Below, in pieces: positions 19,520 to 28,485 of a DNA stretch of 64,000 bases. Position 1 is the first letter of the stretch; each line of letters opens with the position of its first letter. Position numbers and translations under genes: made by a program. The notes below the pieces were generated by a model, which was not told the DNA's origin, made no database searches, and worked only from the letters and a program-made list of their open reading frames with translations. Source of the DNA: Gammaproteobacteria bacterium (GTDB taxonomy: Bacteria > Pseudomonadota > Gammaproteobacteria > Ga0077554 > Ga007554); contig JAKFXX010000032.1 in NCBI GenBank assembly GCA_021731145.1, positions 16,597 to 80,596 on the forward strand. Direction: 5' to 3'.

Positions 19520-20563
19520 TCACAGCAAATCCAGCGTCTTCGGCTGTATGCCCTCTTCCATCGCCATTACCGCCTGCTTCCAGGCAGGGTCGCTACGCAG
19601 TTGGGCACGGGTAATGGGGTTACGTCCGTGCATGCGCACCAGGCGGAAGTGAGACGCCGGATCATCATGGCTGCGCATCCCATCCAGCAGTTTCGCCATG
19701 GCCATGAAATCATTGCACGCCAGCACCATGTCGCACCCGGCATCCAGTGCCGCATGGGCGCGATCCACGATATCTCCGGCGACACTCGCGCCCTCCATTT
19801 CCAGATCGTCACTGAATATCACGCCCTGAAAACCCAGGCGTTTGCGCAACACCTCCTGCATCCAGAAACGCGAAAAACCCGCAGGTTCAGGGGCAACATT
19901 CGGGTAAATGATATGCGCGGGCATGATCGCCGCCAGACCATAATGAATCATGCGCTCAAAGGGCACGATATCATCAAGATAGATATCGTTGTAACTGCGC
20001 TCATCCACCGCGACATCGACATGCGAATCCGGCGCCACCGCACCATGCCCAGGAAAGTGTTTGCCCGTTGCCGCCATGCCTGCGCGGTTCATGCCGGACA
20101 TATAGGCATGGGCGAGATCGGCGACAATTTCAGGGTTGCGGTGAAAGGCGCGATCACCGATCACCCCGCTCACGCCATGATCAAGATCCAGCACCGGCGC
20201 AAAACTGAAATCCACCCCCACCGCACGCAACTCCACCGCCATCAGCCAGCCGATAGTCTCGGCCAGCCCTTTGGCGCGCCTGGGGTCATGCCCATAAATC
20301 ACACCCACATCGCGCATTGGCGGCAGGCGCGTAAAACCATTACGAAACCGCTGCACCCGGCCCCCTTCGTGATCCACCGCCACCAACAGGTGTGGCGTGC
20401 GCAACGCATGAATCTCCCCAACCAGCGCCTCAACCTGCACAGGATCAGCGTAATTGCGGGTGAATAAAATAACACCGCCGACCAGTGGATGCTGGAGCAT
20501 CTCGCGTTCTTCGGGGGTCAGTGCAAGCCCGGACACGCCGAGCATCAAGGGGCCTAACGACAT
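19520..20563 (-). CDS. nagZ: Beta-N-acetylhexosaminidase (peptidoglycan recycling)
   Basis: Cytoplasmic glycoside hydrolase family 3 enzyme that removes GlcNAc from anhydromuropeptides. 347 residues. Seen: DHEGGRVQRFRNGF, the GH3 signature KHFPGHGAVAPDSHVD with the catalytic-loop His, and the nucleophile Asp in VIFSDDLEMEGA. It starts directly after the mltG stop with no gap. Placement next to mltG makes a small peptidoglycan-turnover unit. Confidence 0.95.
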   Translation of the reverse strand: MSLGPLMLGVSGLALTPEEREMLQHPLVGGVILFTRNYADPVQVEALVGEIHALRTPHLLVAVDHEGGRVQRFRNGFTRLPPMRDVGVIYGHDPRRAKGLAETIGWLMAVELRAVGVDFSFAPVLDLDHGVSGVIGDRAFHRNPEIVADLAHAYMSGMNRAGMAATGKHFPGHGAVAPDSHVDVAVDERSYNDIYLDDIVPFERMIHYGLAAIMPAHIIYPNVAPEPAGFSRFWMQEVLRKRLGFQGVIFSDDLEMEGASVAGDIVDRAHAALDAGCDMVLACNDFMAMAKLLDGMRSHDDPASHFRLVRMHGRNPITRAQLRSDPAWKQAVMAMEEGIQPKTLDLL

Positions 20564-21574
20564 TCAATGATCTCCCAACTGATACTTCCTCACCGCATTA
20601 TTATGCTCTTGCAGTGTTTCCGAAAAATAGTGACGGCCATCACCGCGCGCCACAAAATACAAGGCCTTGCCTGGCGCAGGATGCACTGCGGCTTGCAGGG
20701 CATCACCGCCGGGCATGGCAATCGGCGTGGGCGGCAGGCCACGGCGCAGATAGGTATTGTACGGGGAATCCGCCATAAGGTCATGCTTGCGCAAGTTACC
20801 GTCAAAAGCGTCGCCCAAGCCGTAAATAATGGTGGGATCGGTGGCCAGCGGCATGCCGATTTTCAGGCGGCGGATGAATACGCCCGCGATCATGGGACGC
20901 TCGACGGGTGCGGCGGTCTCCCTCTCCACGATGGAGGCCATGGTCAGCGCCTCATAAGGCGTTTTATAAGGCAGATCCGGGCTGCGCTTTTGCCAGGCTT
21001 CCTCCAGGCGCTGGCTCATCAAACGGTAGGCGCGCTGTAAAAATGCCACATCAGTGAAATTGCCGGAAAACCGGTAAGTATCCGGGTAAAAACGGCCTTC
21101 AGGGTGCTGGTCCGGCCAGCCCAGCCTGGCCATGACCTGCTGATCCGTCAGACCGGGCAGGGTGTGTATCAACTTCGGGTGGCTGTTGACGGCGGCCATC
21201 ACCTGCCGGAAGTTCCAGCCTTCCACGATAGTAAGCGTATATCCCACTACCTTGCCCGTCACGAGATTGTCCAGCAACTCCACGGGAGTCATCACCGAGG
21301 TCAACTGATATTCCCCCGCCTTGATACTGTGCTCCTTGCCCTGCCAGCGTGCCAGCCATACAAGATAGGTGGGATGATCAATCATGCCGCGCTGCGCAAG
21401 ATCTCTTGCAACCTCCTTCAAACCGGCACCAGGCATAACAGTATAAGAGACGCTCTGCTCCGGAATGTGCAGCGGGGTTTCGACGAATTGCGTCATTTCC
21501 ATATACAGCCAGCCGATGGCAAAACTGCCGAACAGGATAAGGAAACCGGTAAGCTTGAACAGGATATTTCGCAT
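20564..21574 (-). CDS. mltG: Endolytic murein transglycosylase
   Basis: Inner-membrane lytic transglycosylase that terminates nascent glycan strands. One N-terminal TM (FKLTGFLILFGSFAIGWLY), a LysM-like region (VSYTVMPGAGLKEVARDLA), and a YceG catalytic domain with the catalytic Glu in MASIVERETA and the ATDPTIIYGLG signature. 336 residues, usual length. It lies between pabC and nagZ, as in many gammaproteobacteria, although tmk and holB are not present next to it here. Confidence 0.95.
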   Translation of the reverse strand: MRNILFKLTGFLILFGSFAIGWLYMEMTQFVETPLHIPEQSVSYTVMPGAGLKEVARDLAQRGMIDHPTYLVWLARWQGKEHSIKAGEYQLTSVMTPVELLDNLVTGKVVGYTLTIVEGWNFRQVMAAVNSHPKLIHTLPGLTDQQVMARLGWPDQHPEGRFYPDTYRFSGNFTDVAFLQRAYRLMSQRLEEAWQKRSPDLPYKTPYEALTMASIVERETAAPVERPMIAGVFIRRLKIGMPLATDPTIIYGLGDAFDGNLRKHDLMADSPYNTYLRRGLPPTPIAMPGGDALQAAVHPAPGKALYFVARGDGRHYFSETLQEHNNAVRKYQLGDH

Positions 21575-21648
21575 GGTGTAAGGTCAGGTGTAGGACAAAA
21601 AATCAGCGCCAAAGCACCAATGGTATTCGATAACGCATATCTTTACTT

Positions 21649-22476
21649 CTACAACTCCTGCCCCCCAATCCTCGCAGCAATATAGCCTGTTATCGGACGA
21701 TGCGCCGGAAAATCAATCCCCGCGCAATGCTTCACTGGCCACACGCCAATCAGGCTGTTGCATAGAAACACCTCATCGGAGGACTTTACATCATCAAGGG
21801 TGATTTGTGTGATTTCGGCTGGAATGCCTGTGTCTCGCACACCGTCAAGGATACATCCGCGCATCACGCCCGCCACGCCACACCGTGACAGATCCGGGGT
21901 CAGCAGACGTCCGTTGCGCACGATGAAGAGATTGCTCATCGTGCCTTCGATGACATGACCTTCGCCATCCAGCATCAACCCCTCCGGGATCGCCGGATCT
22001 TCCCATTCGCTACGCGCCAGCACCTGCTCCAGGCGATTGAGATGCTTGATACCTGCCAGCGCGGGATTGCTGCCCAGGCGGGTTGAACATAACCGCACGG
22101 CCACCCCCTCCACCCAAAACGCCGGAGGATATTCCGGCCACGCATAGAGCGCCACCAGCCGGGTGGGCTGCGTCGCACCGCTAGGTGGAGCACGATACCC
22201 TCGGCCACCGCTGCCACGGGTGATGATGATCTTGAGCACACCCTCGGCTACGCCCTCGCACAACTGCAATGACTCGCGCCGAAGCTGTGCAGCGTCTATC
22301 GGAGCAATGCCCAGACGCTCACAACCAAGCAAAAGACGCTGCATGTGTCTGTCCCATAACGCAGGCGCGCCACCATGCACGGCAATGGTTTCAAACAGAC
22401 CATCGCCGTAATGCAGGCCGCGATCATTGGCGTCGAAGCTCGCGCCCGGCACACCATTCACCAGCATCCCTGTCAT
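21649..22476 (-). CDS. pabC: Aminodeoxychorismate lyase
   Basis: PLP fold-type IV enzyme releasing p-aminobenzoate and pyruvate from aminodeoxychorismate in folate synthesis. It starts MTGMLVNG at 22476, where the ATG shares its A with the pabB TGA (TGATG), so the two are coupled. Motifs: RGLHYGDGLFET, PLP Lys in AGIKHLNRLEQ, and EGTMSNLFIVR. About 275 residues, normal. The open frame continues upstream to 22641 inside pabB, but that part is a shadow. Confidence 0.94.
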   Translation of the reverse strand: MTGMLVNGVPGASFDANDRGLHYGDGLFETIAVHGGAPALWDRHMQRLLLGCERLGIAPIDAAQLRRESLQLCEGVAEGVLKIIITRGSGGRGYRAPPSGATQPTRLVALYAWPEYPPAFWVEGVAVRLCSTRLGSNPALAGIKHLNRLEQVLARSEWEDPAIPEGLMLDGEGHVIEGTMSNLFIVRNGRLLTPDLSRCGVAGVMRGCILDGVRDTGIPAEITQITLDDVKSSDEVFLCNSLIGVWPVKHCAGIDFPAHRPITGYIAARIGGQEL

Positions 22477-23813
22477 CAACTTTCTCCCTTTACAGCAGGA
22501 AGTCCAGGGGAAAATTCCACGCCCAGCGCCAACAACAACCCACGCGCCTTGGCGCGGGTTTCCTCCAGTTCGGCCTCCGGCACGGAGTCGGCCACGATAC
22601 CGGCACCGACGCGCAGTTGCACATGGTTCTCTTCCACCCACATGGTGCGAATCAGTATATTCAGGTCCATGCTCCCATCATGGTTGAGATAGCCCATCGA
22701 GCCGGTGTAGGGTCCGCGCGCCGTTTGCTCAAGTTCGGCAATGATTTCCATGCAGCGCACTTTGGGGCAACCGGTGATGGTGCCGCCGGGGAATACTGCG
22801 CGGATCGCCTGCCCCGGCGTTACATCGGGGCGCTTGGTGCCGCGCACGTTGGAAACGATGTGATGCACATGGGCATACGATTCCAGCCCCATCAACTCAT
22901 CCACCTGCACGCTACCGGGCACACATATGCGCCCCAGATCGTTGCGCTCCAGGTCGATCAACATCACATGCTCGGCACGCTCCTTGGGATGGGCAAGCAA
23001 GGTCTGCGACAACGCATGATCTTCATCGCCGATACCGCGTGGCCGGGTGCCTGCGATGGGGCGGGTCTCGACCACATCGTCGCGCATACGCACCAAGCGC
23101 TCCGGCGAGGAGCTTAGTATCGCGCTGTCGTTGTACGTCACCAGTCCAGCGAATGGCGCCGGGTTATGCCGCCGGAGATTCCGGTAAAGTTGCGCACAGG
23201 TAACACCTTCCGCCAGCACGCCGGAATAGGCGCGTGAAAGGTTAACCTGGAACACATCACCTTCAACAATATAGTCTTTAATGCACCGCACTGCGCTCAG
23301 ATACCGCTCCGGCTCGTCCTCCCGCACGTCCGTCTGTATATGGGGCAGATCGTCATCCGTACCTATCGTTACGGCGTCCAGATCGCACATCATCACATCC
23401 AGCGATAACGCATGAGAATCTTCAGCCACGAGGAAGGTCTGTTTCAGCACGTGGTCTCTGATAACAGCCGCAGGAATACGTGTGGCGAAGGCGATGGGCA
23501 GGCGTGAGGTGCGCCTGGACAGATCAAGGGGCAAATCAAGACAGGGTTCAACCTGTCCGGCAAGCTCATAACCAAGGTAGATAAACCACCCGCCGGAAAA
23601 TGGCAGGCTCGATTCAGCATCCGTGGAGGGTATACGTTCTCTTGCCCACCAGGCATCGAGGTTATTCAGAAAATCCGGCCCATTGACAAGCAGGCCATCA
23701 CCGTTGAGGGTGTGGAAACCAGTCAGCGGCCGCTCCAGCGCATCCGGCAACTGCTCCCTGCGTTGCTCTACCTCCGGCATCCATGCCGTCGCCTGCGGCA
23801 CTTGTCCATCCAT
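22476..23813 (-). CDS. pabB: Aminodeoxychorismate synthase component I, start unclear
   Basis: Converts chorismate to aminodeoxychorismate for folate. The chorismate-binding domain is intact: EGDVFQVNLSRAY, ETRPIAGTRPRG, FPGGTITGCPKVRCMEI and RVGAGIVADS. Recognisable N-terminal homology (HPQRYPFLLESVAHGTPHAR, then YDILFAFPGQS) lies upstream of the ATG at 23813 in the same frame, which is open to 23978 with a TAG at 23979-23981, yet that stretch contains no ATG, GTG or TTG. So the natural start is missing, noncanonical or frameshifted. About 25 residues just after the ATG (DGQVPQATAWMPEVEQRRE) come from inserted short repeats. The gene may be functional or in early decay. Confidence 0.85.
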   Translation of the reverse strand: MDGQVPQATAWMPEVEQRREQLPDALERPLTGFHTLNGDGLLVNGPDFLNNLDAWWARERIPSTDAESSLPFSGGWFIYLGYELAGQVEPCLDLPLDLSRRTSRLPIAFATRIPAAVIRDHVLKQTFLVAEDSHALSLDVMMCDLDAVTIGTDDDLPHIQTDVREDEPERYLSAVRCIKDYIVEGDVFQVNLSRAYSGVLAEGVTCAQLYRNLRRHNPAPFAGLVTYNDSAILSSSPERLVRMRDDVVETRPIAGTRPRGIGDEDHALSQTLLAHPKERAEHVMLIDLERNDLGRICVPGSVQVDELMGLESYAHVHHIVSNVRGTKRPDVTPGQAIRAVFPGGTITGCPKVRCMEIIAELEQTARGPYTGSMGYLNHDGSMDLNILIRTMWVEENHVQLRVGAGIVADSVPEAELEETRAKARGLLLALGVEFSPGLPAVKGES

Positions 23814-23825
23814 GCACAGCGCAAG
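23744..23825. repeat. Beta-type 48-bp repeat (23744-23791) with an adjoining partial element, inside pabB
   Basis: Bases 23744-23791 align without gaps to the 48-bp insertions at 44662-44709 and 54837-54884 (for example CTCTACCTCCGGCATCCATG here). The flank 23792-23825 has CACTTGTCCATCCATGCAC, which matches the interior of the composite valS repeat. Together they add in-frame residues to PabB between the FAFPGQS block and the LTGFHTLNGDG block. Confidence 0.75.
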
Positions 23826-24065
23826 TGACTGCCCCGGAAAGGCAAACAGGATGTCATAACGGGCATGCGGCGTGCCATGCGCAACACTCTCCAGCAGAAA
23901 GGGGTAGCGTTGCGGATGAGCCAGGTGTAACCCTAGCAGGTCTTGGTAGATGTCGAGCTGGCGTATCAGTTTTGCAGTCTACCCAGGGTAAAGGAATTAT
24001 CCAACGTTGGACTTAAAAGGCACGCCAGCGATGAGGCCAGAGCAATGCCCCTATTGAATGGCGTG

Positions 24066-24482
24066 TTAGCGGATTTTTGGCCAATGTCTCGGATTGCGAG
24101 CATCATGCAACACAGCCAAAACATGTACGAGGCTCCCCCGCACCGCGTAAAACAAACCGTAAGGGAAGCGCGGAAGGAAAGCTCGGCGAATGCTGGGAAT
24201 CACCTCGGCATAAAGCAGAGGTGCTTGCTCTAGTGTTATGTCACGCATTGAATGTTGGATATAAAGTTTCATTTTAACGCTATCAATTTATCGGTAAAAA
24301 TGGCTGTAGTTTGGCGCTATACATGCGACAAATCACGCATGACGCGACACTAGCCGTTTTAGCTGTAACTCCATTGCAGCCATGAATTCTTCACCGAGGC
24401 CGGGACTCTGCGATTCGTACCACTCTTGAGCTTCACCAATTTCACGCAATACCCGTGAAGAGAACTTTAAGCGGAACGCCAT
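24066..24482 (-). pseudogene. RelE/ParE-superfamily toxin gene split by a mini-transposon
   Basis: The N-terminal half begins MAFRLKFSSRVLREIGEAQE at 24482 and reaches MELQLKRL before hitting the element. The C-terminal half reads EQAPLLYAEVIP, then FPYGLFYAVRGSLVHVLAVLHD and ends at 24066. Deleting the 120 bp between the two CTAG sites (24230 and 24350) joins CGG-CTA-GAG and gives one uninterrupted toxin of about 98 residues. In its present state translation ends shortly after entering the element (VSRHA stop), so the toxin should be inactive. The start overlaps the antitoxin gene by 16 bases. Confidence 0.88.
24230..24353. mobile_element. 120-bp MITE with CTAGTGT ends, inserted in a toxin gene
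   Basis: Ends are inverted: CTAGTGTTATGTCACGC on the left, and on the right the complement reads CTAGTGTCGCGTCATGC. CTAG appears at both edges, consistent with duplication of the TA within a CTAG target, the habit of IS630-family elements. No transposase is encoded, so it would have to be moved in trans. Related insertions are at 42351 and 45774. Confidence 0.82.
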
Positions 24483-24709
24483 GAGCCATCTTTAAGGCTT
24501 AATTTAACCTGACCCCAGGAATAACCAGCCTCCGGATTCTCCTCGAACTCTTTCAGGCGCGCTTCGAGCTCGGCCTTTAATGCAGGCGAAATCTCCACGG
24601 CGTCAGGAACCGCTGCAACACTGTCCCAGATCAGCTCAACAAGACGAATACGTTCCTGTACCGGAAGCTCAAGAATGGCGGAAATAGAGATATTGTTCAT
24701 GTCGGACAT
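24467..24709 (-). CDS. Antitoxin of a RelE/ParE-type system (addiction-module component family)
   Basis: An 80-residue acidic protein beginning MSDMNNISISAILELPVQER, then RIRLVELIWDSVAA and an LKAELEARLKEFEENPEAGY block. This matches the short 'putative addiction module component' antitoxins that precede RelE/ParE toxins. The start at 24709 is preferred to the longer frame to 24769, which enters intergenic sequence. The antitoxin is intact but its toxin partner is broken, so it now stands alone. Confidence 0.8.
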   Translation of the reverse strand: MSDMNNISISAILELPVQERIRLVELIWDSVAAVPDAVEISPALKAELEARLKEFEENPEAGYSWGQVKLSLKDGSWRSA

Positions 24710-24790
24710 TATACCCTCTTTCGGAATATACGCTAACCACGAATAGTTGCCAGGTGACGTTTCACTCACCTGACAATCAACACACTCAGC

Positions 24791-24843
24791 GGTCGCTCAC
24801 GGCGTCCCGCCTACCGCGACACTAGCACATCCCTGTGCGTCGC
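24791..24843 (-). repeat. Alpha-type repeat forming the 3' end of fabF
   Basis: On the minus strand this 53-bp segment matches the valS copy at 986-1038 base for base at most positions (GACGCACAGGGATGTGCTAG here). Reading into it gives FabF the tail RRTGMC, and the TAG within GTGCTAGTG is the fabF stop. Hairpins GCACA-GGGA-TGTGC and GCGAC/GTCGC are intact. Confidence 0.8.
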
Positions 24844-26081
24844 AGCTTGCTCACCACCAATGTCGCGTTGGTTCCGCCAAACCCAAATGAGTTGGACAGC
24901 ACATGCTCAATCTTCATCTGCCGCGCCGTATTGGGCACATAATCCAGATCGCACTCAGGATCCGGCGTAACAATATTGATCGTGGGCGGGGCAACCTGAT
25001 CACGTATTGCAAGCACACTGAAAATCGCCTCGATGCCACCCGCCGCGCCCAGCAAATGGCCGGTCATGGACTTGGTGGAACTCACCGCCAGACGGTAGGC
25101 ATGCTCACCAAAGGCTGCCTTGAGCGCCTGGGTTTCAATCTTGTCACCTGCGGGCGTGGATGTGCCGTGGGCATTGATATAGCCGATATCATCAGGATTG
25201 AGACGCGCATCGCGCAGTGCGTTGGTCATGCAGCGCCGCGCGCCGTCACCACCCTCGGAAGGCAGGGTCATGTGATAGGCATCGCCGCTCATGCCAAAGC
25301 CGGTCAGTTCCGCATAAATCGTGGCGCCGCGTTTTTTGGCGAATTCATACTCTTCCAGCACCACCACGCCCGCGCCATCACTGAGCACAAAGCCATCGCG
25401 GTCTTTATCCCAGGGACGGCTGGCGGTCTGAGGATCATCATTGCGGGTGGACAACGCCCGCGCCGCAGAAAATCCGCCCAACCCGCTGGGAGACGTCGCC
25501 ATCTCCGCACCGCCCGCCACCATCACGTCGGCATCGCCATACATGATAATACGCGCAGCCTCGCCGATGTTGTGCGCCCCCGTGGAGCAGGCGGACACCA
25601 GCGCAATATTCGGCCCCTTCATGCCATATATGATCGAAACATTGCCGGAGATCATGTTAATGATGTTGCTGGGCACGAAAAACGGTGAGATCTTGCGCGG
25701 ACCGCCATCCAGGAAGCTCTGGTATCCCTTCTCAATGCCCGGCAGGCCACCAATGCCCGAGCCTATCGCAACACCGATGCGCTCGGCATTCTCTTCAGTA
25801 ATCTCCAATCCGGCATCCGCAATCGCCTCTTTTGCGGCGGCGACGCCGTAGTGGATGAAAGGGTCCATTTTTTTGACATCTTTCGGGGAGATATAATTCG
25901 CAGGATCAAAATTCCAAACAGACCCGCCAAAACGCGTCGGGAAATTCGAGACATCAAAATGGGTAATCGGGCCGATGCCGCTCTTGCCCGCCAGGATATT
26001 TCCCCAGGATTCCTTGACAGTCAGGCCCACGGGTCCAACCATGCCAAGCCCGGTGATGACGACACGTCTTTTTGCGCTCAC
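24822..26081 (-). CDS. fabF: 3-oxoacyl-ACP synthase II
   Basis: Condensing enzyme for chain elongation, including the unsaturated branch. 419 residues. Catalytic triad visible: Cys in [11 protein letters not shown], His in [11 protein letters not shown] and His in [15 protein letters not shown]. The end motif [17 protein letters not shown] is followed by a non-native tail RRTGMC supplied by an inserted repeat. Only the last few residues change, so activity should persist. It lies downstream of acpP with a terminator-like hairpin between them. Confidence 0.95.
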   Translation of the reverse strand: MSAKRRVVITGLGMVGPVGLTVKESWGNILAGKSGIGPITHFDVSNFPTRFGGSVWNFDPANYISPKDVKKMDPFIHYGVAAAKEAIADAGLEITEENAERIGVAIGSGIGGLPGIEKGYQSFLDGGPRKISPFFVPSNIINMISGNVSIIYGMKGPNIALVSACSTGAHNIGEAARIIMYGDADVMVAGGAEMATSPSGLGGFSAARALSTRNDDPQTASRPWDKDRDGFVLSDGAGVVVLEEYEFAKKRGATIYAELTGFGMSGDAYHMTLPSEGGDGARRCMTNALRDARLNPDDIGYINAHGTSTPAGDKIETQALKAAFGEHAYRLAVSSTKSMTGHLLGAAGGIEAIFSVLAIRDQVAPPTINIVTPDPECDLDYVPNTARQMKIEHVLSNSFGFGGTNATLVVSKLRRTGMC

Positions 26082-26126
26082 GTTTGATCTATCCCTTCAA
26101 GTTACATCAGAAATACGGCGGGGCAT

Positions 26127-26163
26127 AAAGAAAAGGCCGCCACCACCATAGTGGTATGCGGCC
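26127..26163 (-). terminator. Hairpin with U-tract between acpP and fabF
   Basis: On the minus strand GGCCGC-ata-CCAC-tatg-GTGG-tg-GCGGCC forms a strong stem and is followed by TTTTCTTTATG. It lies after the acpP stop and before the fabF start. Because fabF has no other obvious promoter, it may be a partial terminator that lets acpP mRNA outnumber fabF mRNA; that role is inferred. Confidence 0.6.
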
Positions 26164-26200
26164 CCCGTCCGGTAGTCTTCTTATTTAATCTGGCGAGTAT

Positions 26201-26440
26201 TCAGTGGCTCAGGTGGGTATTGACGTAGTCAATCGCCTGCTGAACGGTGGTGATCTTTTCTGCTTGTTCATCTGGAATTTCGCACTCGAATTCTTCCTCA
26301 AGCGCCATGACCAGCTCCACAGTGTCAAGTGAGTCAGCGCCAAGATCATCCACGAATGAAGACGTATTGCTCACCTCTTCATCCTTTACCCCTAATTGTT
26401 CTACAACGATCTTCTTGACACGTTCTTCGACAGTGCTCAT
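26201..26440 (-). CDS. acpP: Acyl carrier protein
   Basis: Small acidic carrier of growing acyl chains. 79 residues, with the phosphopantetheine Ser in [19 protein letters not shown]. The DSL motif and the acidic recognition helix II are unmodified. A good ribosome-binding site (GGAGGAT) precedes the ATG. It sits between fabG and fabF as in E. coli, with about 250 bases of spacer to fabG that include nested hairpins. Confidence 0.97.
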   Translation of the reverse strand: MSTVEERVKKIVVEQLGVKDEEVSNTSSFVDDLGADSLDTVELVMALEEEFECEIPDEQAEKITTVQQAIDYVNTHLSH

Positions 26441-26693
26441 GACAGGTAAATCCTCCAGGTATATAAATAGCAGATTAACTGCAAACGGTATTTTATTGAA
26501 AAAGTGCTACGGATGCTAGTTGTTTAGGAGCCGTTAAGGAATAACCAGTGTTTTTTTGGTTAAGCCTCATTGTCACCTCATTGTGCCCTTCACGGGCATA
26601 CGGTGATTACGGTCCCTTATGCCGTTTCCGCCATTCCAAATGTACAGATTACAATGAACGACGGCTTAGCTGTAAACCATACGCTATCACATA

Positions 26694-27437
26694 TCAATTC
26701 ATGTACATCCCGCCATTAACATGCAATGTCTCACCGGTAATGTACGAAGCGGAGGGCGATGCCAGAAAGGCCACCGCCGCCGCAATATCCTCGACACGGC
26801 CCAGACGGGTCAACGGGATTTGCTGCAATAACGCCATTTTCTGATCTTCGGGCAAGGCGCGCGTCATGTCGGTATCGATAAAGCCGGGGGCTACGACGTT
26901 GACGGTGATGTTGCGCGCCGCCGCCTCGCGTGCCAGTGCCTTGCTAAAGCCAATGATCCCCGCCTTGGCAGCGGCATAGTTGGTCTGACCGGCATTGCCA
27001 GTACACCCCACCACTGACGCAATGCTGATGATGCGCCCCTTGCGCGCTTTCATCATGGCCCGCAAACAGGCCTTTGAAAGGCGGAAAACAGACGTGAGAT
27101 TGGTGTTTATGATGCTATCCCACTCCTCGTCCTTCATACGAATCAGCAAGTTATCGCGCGTAACACCCGCATTGTTGACCAATATCCCTGGCGCACCGAA
27201 ATCCTGCTCGATTTTTTCCAGCGCGGCGTCAATAGATGCCTGATTGGTGACATCCAGCACCAACCCAGCGCCCTTTAACTCGCTATCCGCCAGATATTTT
27301 GAAATTTTCTCTGCGGCGTCAAGCGAAGTTGCTGTGCCTATCACCACGGCACCCTGACGCCCCAGCTCCAGCGCTATCGCGCGTCCAATCCCGCGGCTTG
27401 CGCCGGTCACGAGAGCTATTTCGTTGTTCAAAGACAT
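26694..27437 (-). CDS. fabG: 3-oxoacyl-ACP reductase
   Basis: NADPH-dependent SDR reducing beta-ketoacyl-ACP. 247 residues. Motifs: TGASRGIGRAIALELG, the NNAGVTRDN block, catalytic Ser in SIASVVGCTGNAGQ, and the YAAAKAG Tyr and Lys. The C-terminus ETLHVNGGMYMN is typical of FabG. It is 24 bases downstream of fabD, in the same fatty-acid operon. Confidence 0.97.
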   Translation of the reverse strand: MSLNNEIALVTGASRGIGRAIALELGRQGAVVIGTATSLDAAEKISKYLADSELKGAGLVLDVTNQASIDAALEKIEQDFGAPGILVNNAGVTRDNLLIRMKDEEWDSIINTNLTSVFRLSKACLRAMMKARKGRIISIASVVGCTGNAGQTNYAAAKAGIIGFSKALAREAAARNITVNVVAPGFIDTDMTRALPEDQKMALLQQIPLTRLGRVEDIAAAVAFLASPSASYITGETLHVNGGMYMN

Positions 27438-27461
27438 TTAAACCCCATCCACAAAGACAAC

Positions 27462-28418
27462 TTACGGGCGCGACGACCAAGCTTGAAGCGCCTCTTCCAG
27501 AGTAGCCGGATCGAGCACCGGCAGCGCCGTCATGTCACGCTCGATGCGTTTATTAAGCCCCGCGAGCACTTTGCCGGGGCCACATTCTACCAAATTCTTC
27601 ACACCTGCGTCTGCCATGGCGCGAATGGTTTCCACCCAGCGCACCGGGTTGTACAACTGCCTGACCAGCGCATCGCGGATTTTATCCGCCTCGACACAAA
27701 CAGCCACATCGGCATTGTTAATGACGGGTATTTCGGGCGTCTTCAGCGCAACCGTTTGCAGCAGCGCGGCAAGGCGCTCGGCAGCGGGTTTCATCAACAG
27801 GCAATGCGATGGCACGCTCACCGGCAGCAGAAGAGCCCGCTTGGCGCCAGCCTGTTTGGCCAGATCAACTGCACGCGCCACTGCCGCCGCCGTCCCTGCC
27901 ACCACTACCTGGCCGGGGGAATTGAAATTCACCGCCGCCACCACCTCATCCAACGCGCCGGGAGCGACCGCCGCGTCCGCGCACACCTGGATCACCTGCG
28001 CGTCCTCAAGGCCGAGAATCGCCGCCATCGCGCCCTCGCCCGCCGGCACGGCCTCCTGCATGTAGCGCCCACGCTCCGCAACGAGGCGCACAGCATCGTT
28101 ATAATCCAGCGCACCGGCACACACCAGCGCCGTGTACTCACCCAGGCTATGCCCCGCCATCATCATAGGCATGGCACCCTGCCGGGCCTGCCAGACACGC
28201 CATACGGCAACCCCTGCGGCAAGCATGGCGGGCTGGGTCTTATGGGTCTGATTCATCTCGGTTTCCGGGCCAGACTGAACCAGATCCCACAGATCATAAC
28301 CCAGGACTTCCGAGGCCTGACCAAAGGTTTGGCGCACCTCGGGATAGACAACAGCCAACTCCGAGAGCATCCCCACGGATTGCGAACCTTGACCGGGAAA
28401 GACAAAAGCAAGCGACAT
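27462..28418 (-). CDS. fabD: Malonyl-CoA:ACP transacylase
   Basis: Loads malonate onto ACP. 318 residues. Motifs: FVFPGQGSQSVGM at the N-terminus, nucleophile Ser in MAGHSLGEYTALV, catalytic His in VSVPSHCLLM, and VECGPGKVLAGLNKRI near the end. Placed between fabH and fabG on the minus strand with short gaps, consistent with one operon. Confidence 0.97.
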   Translation of the reverse strand: MSLAFVFPGQGSQSVGMLSELAVVYPEVRQTFGQASEVLGYDLWDLVQSGPETEMNQTHKTQPAMLAAGVAVWRVWQARQGAMPMMMAGHSLGEYTALVCAGALDYNDAVRLVAERGRYMQEAVPAGEGAMAAILGLEDAQVIQVCADAAVAPGALDEVVAAVNFNSPGQVVVAGTAAAVARAVDLAKQAGAKRALLLPVSVPSHCLLMKPAAERLAALLQTVALKTPEIPVINNADVAVCVEADKIRDALVRQLYNPVRWVETIRAMADAGVKNLVECGPGKVLAGLNKRIERDMTALPVLDPATLEEALQAWSSRP

Positions 28419-28485
28419 CGACGAGCCCTGTAACAGATTGATATTTTTGACGTTACTTTATATTTTCAACGAAACATGCGAGACA

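Noticed and set aside
27483..28433. Long open frame (316 codons) antisense to fabD
   Set aside because: FabD is unmistakable on the minus strand; the other frame is His/Arg-rich with no recognisable domain.
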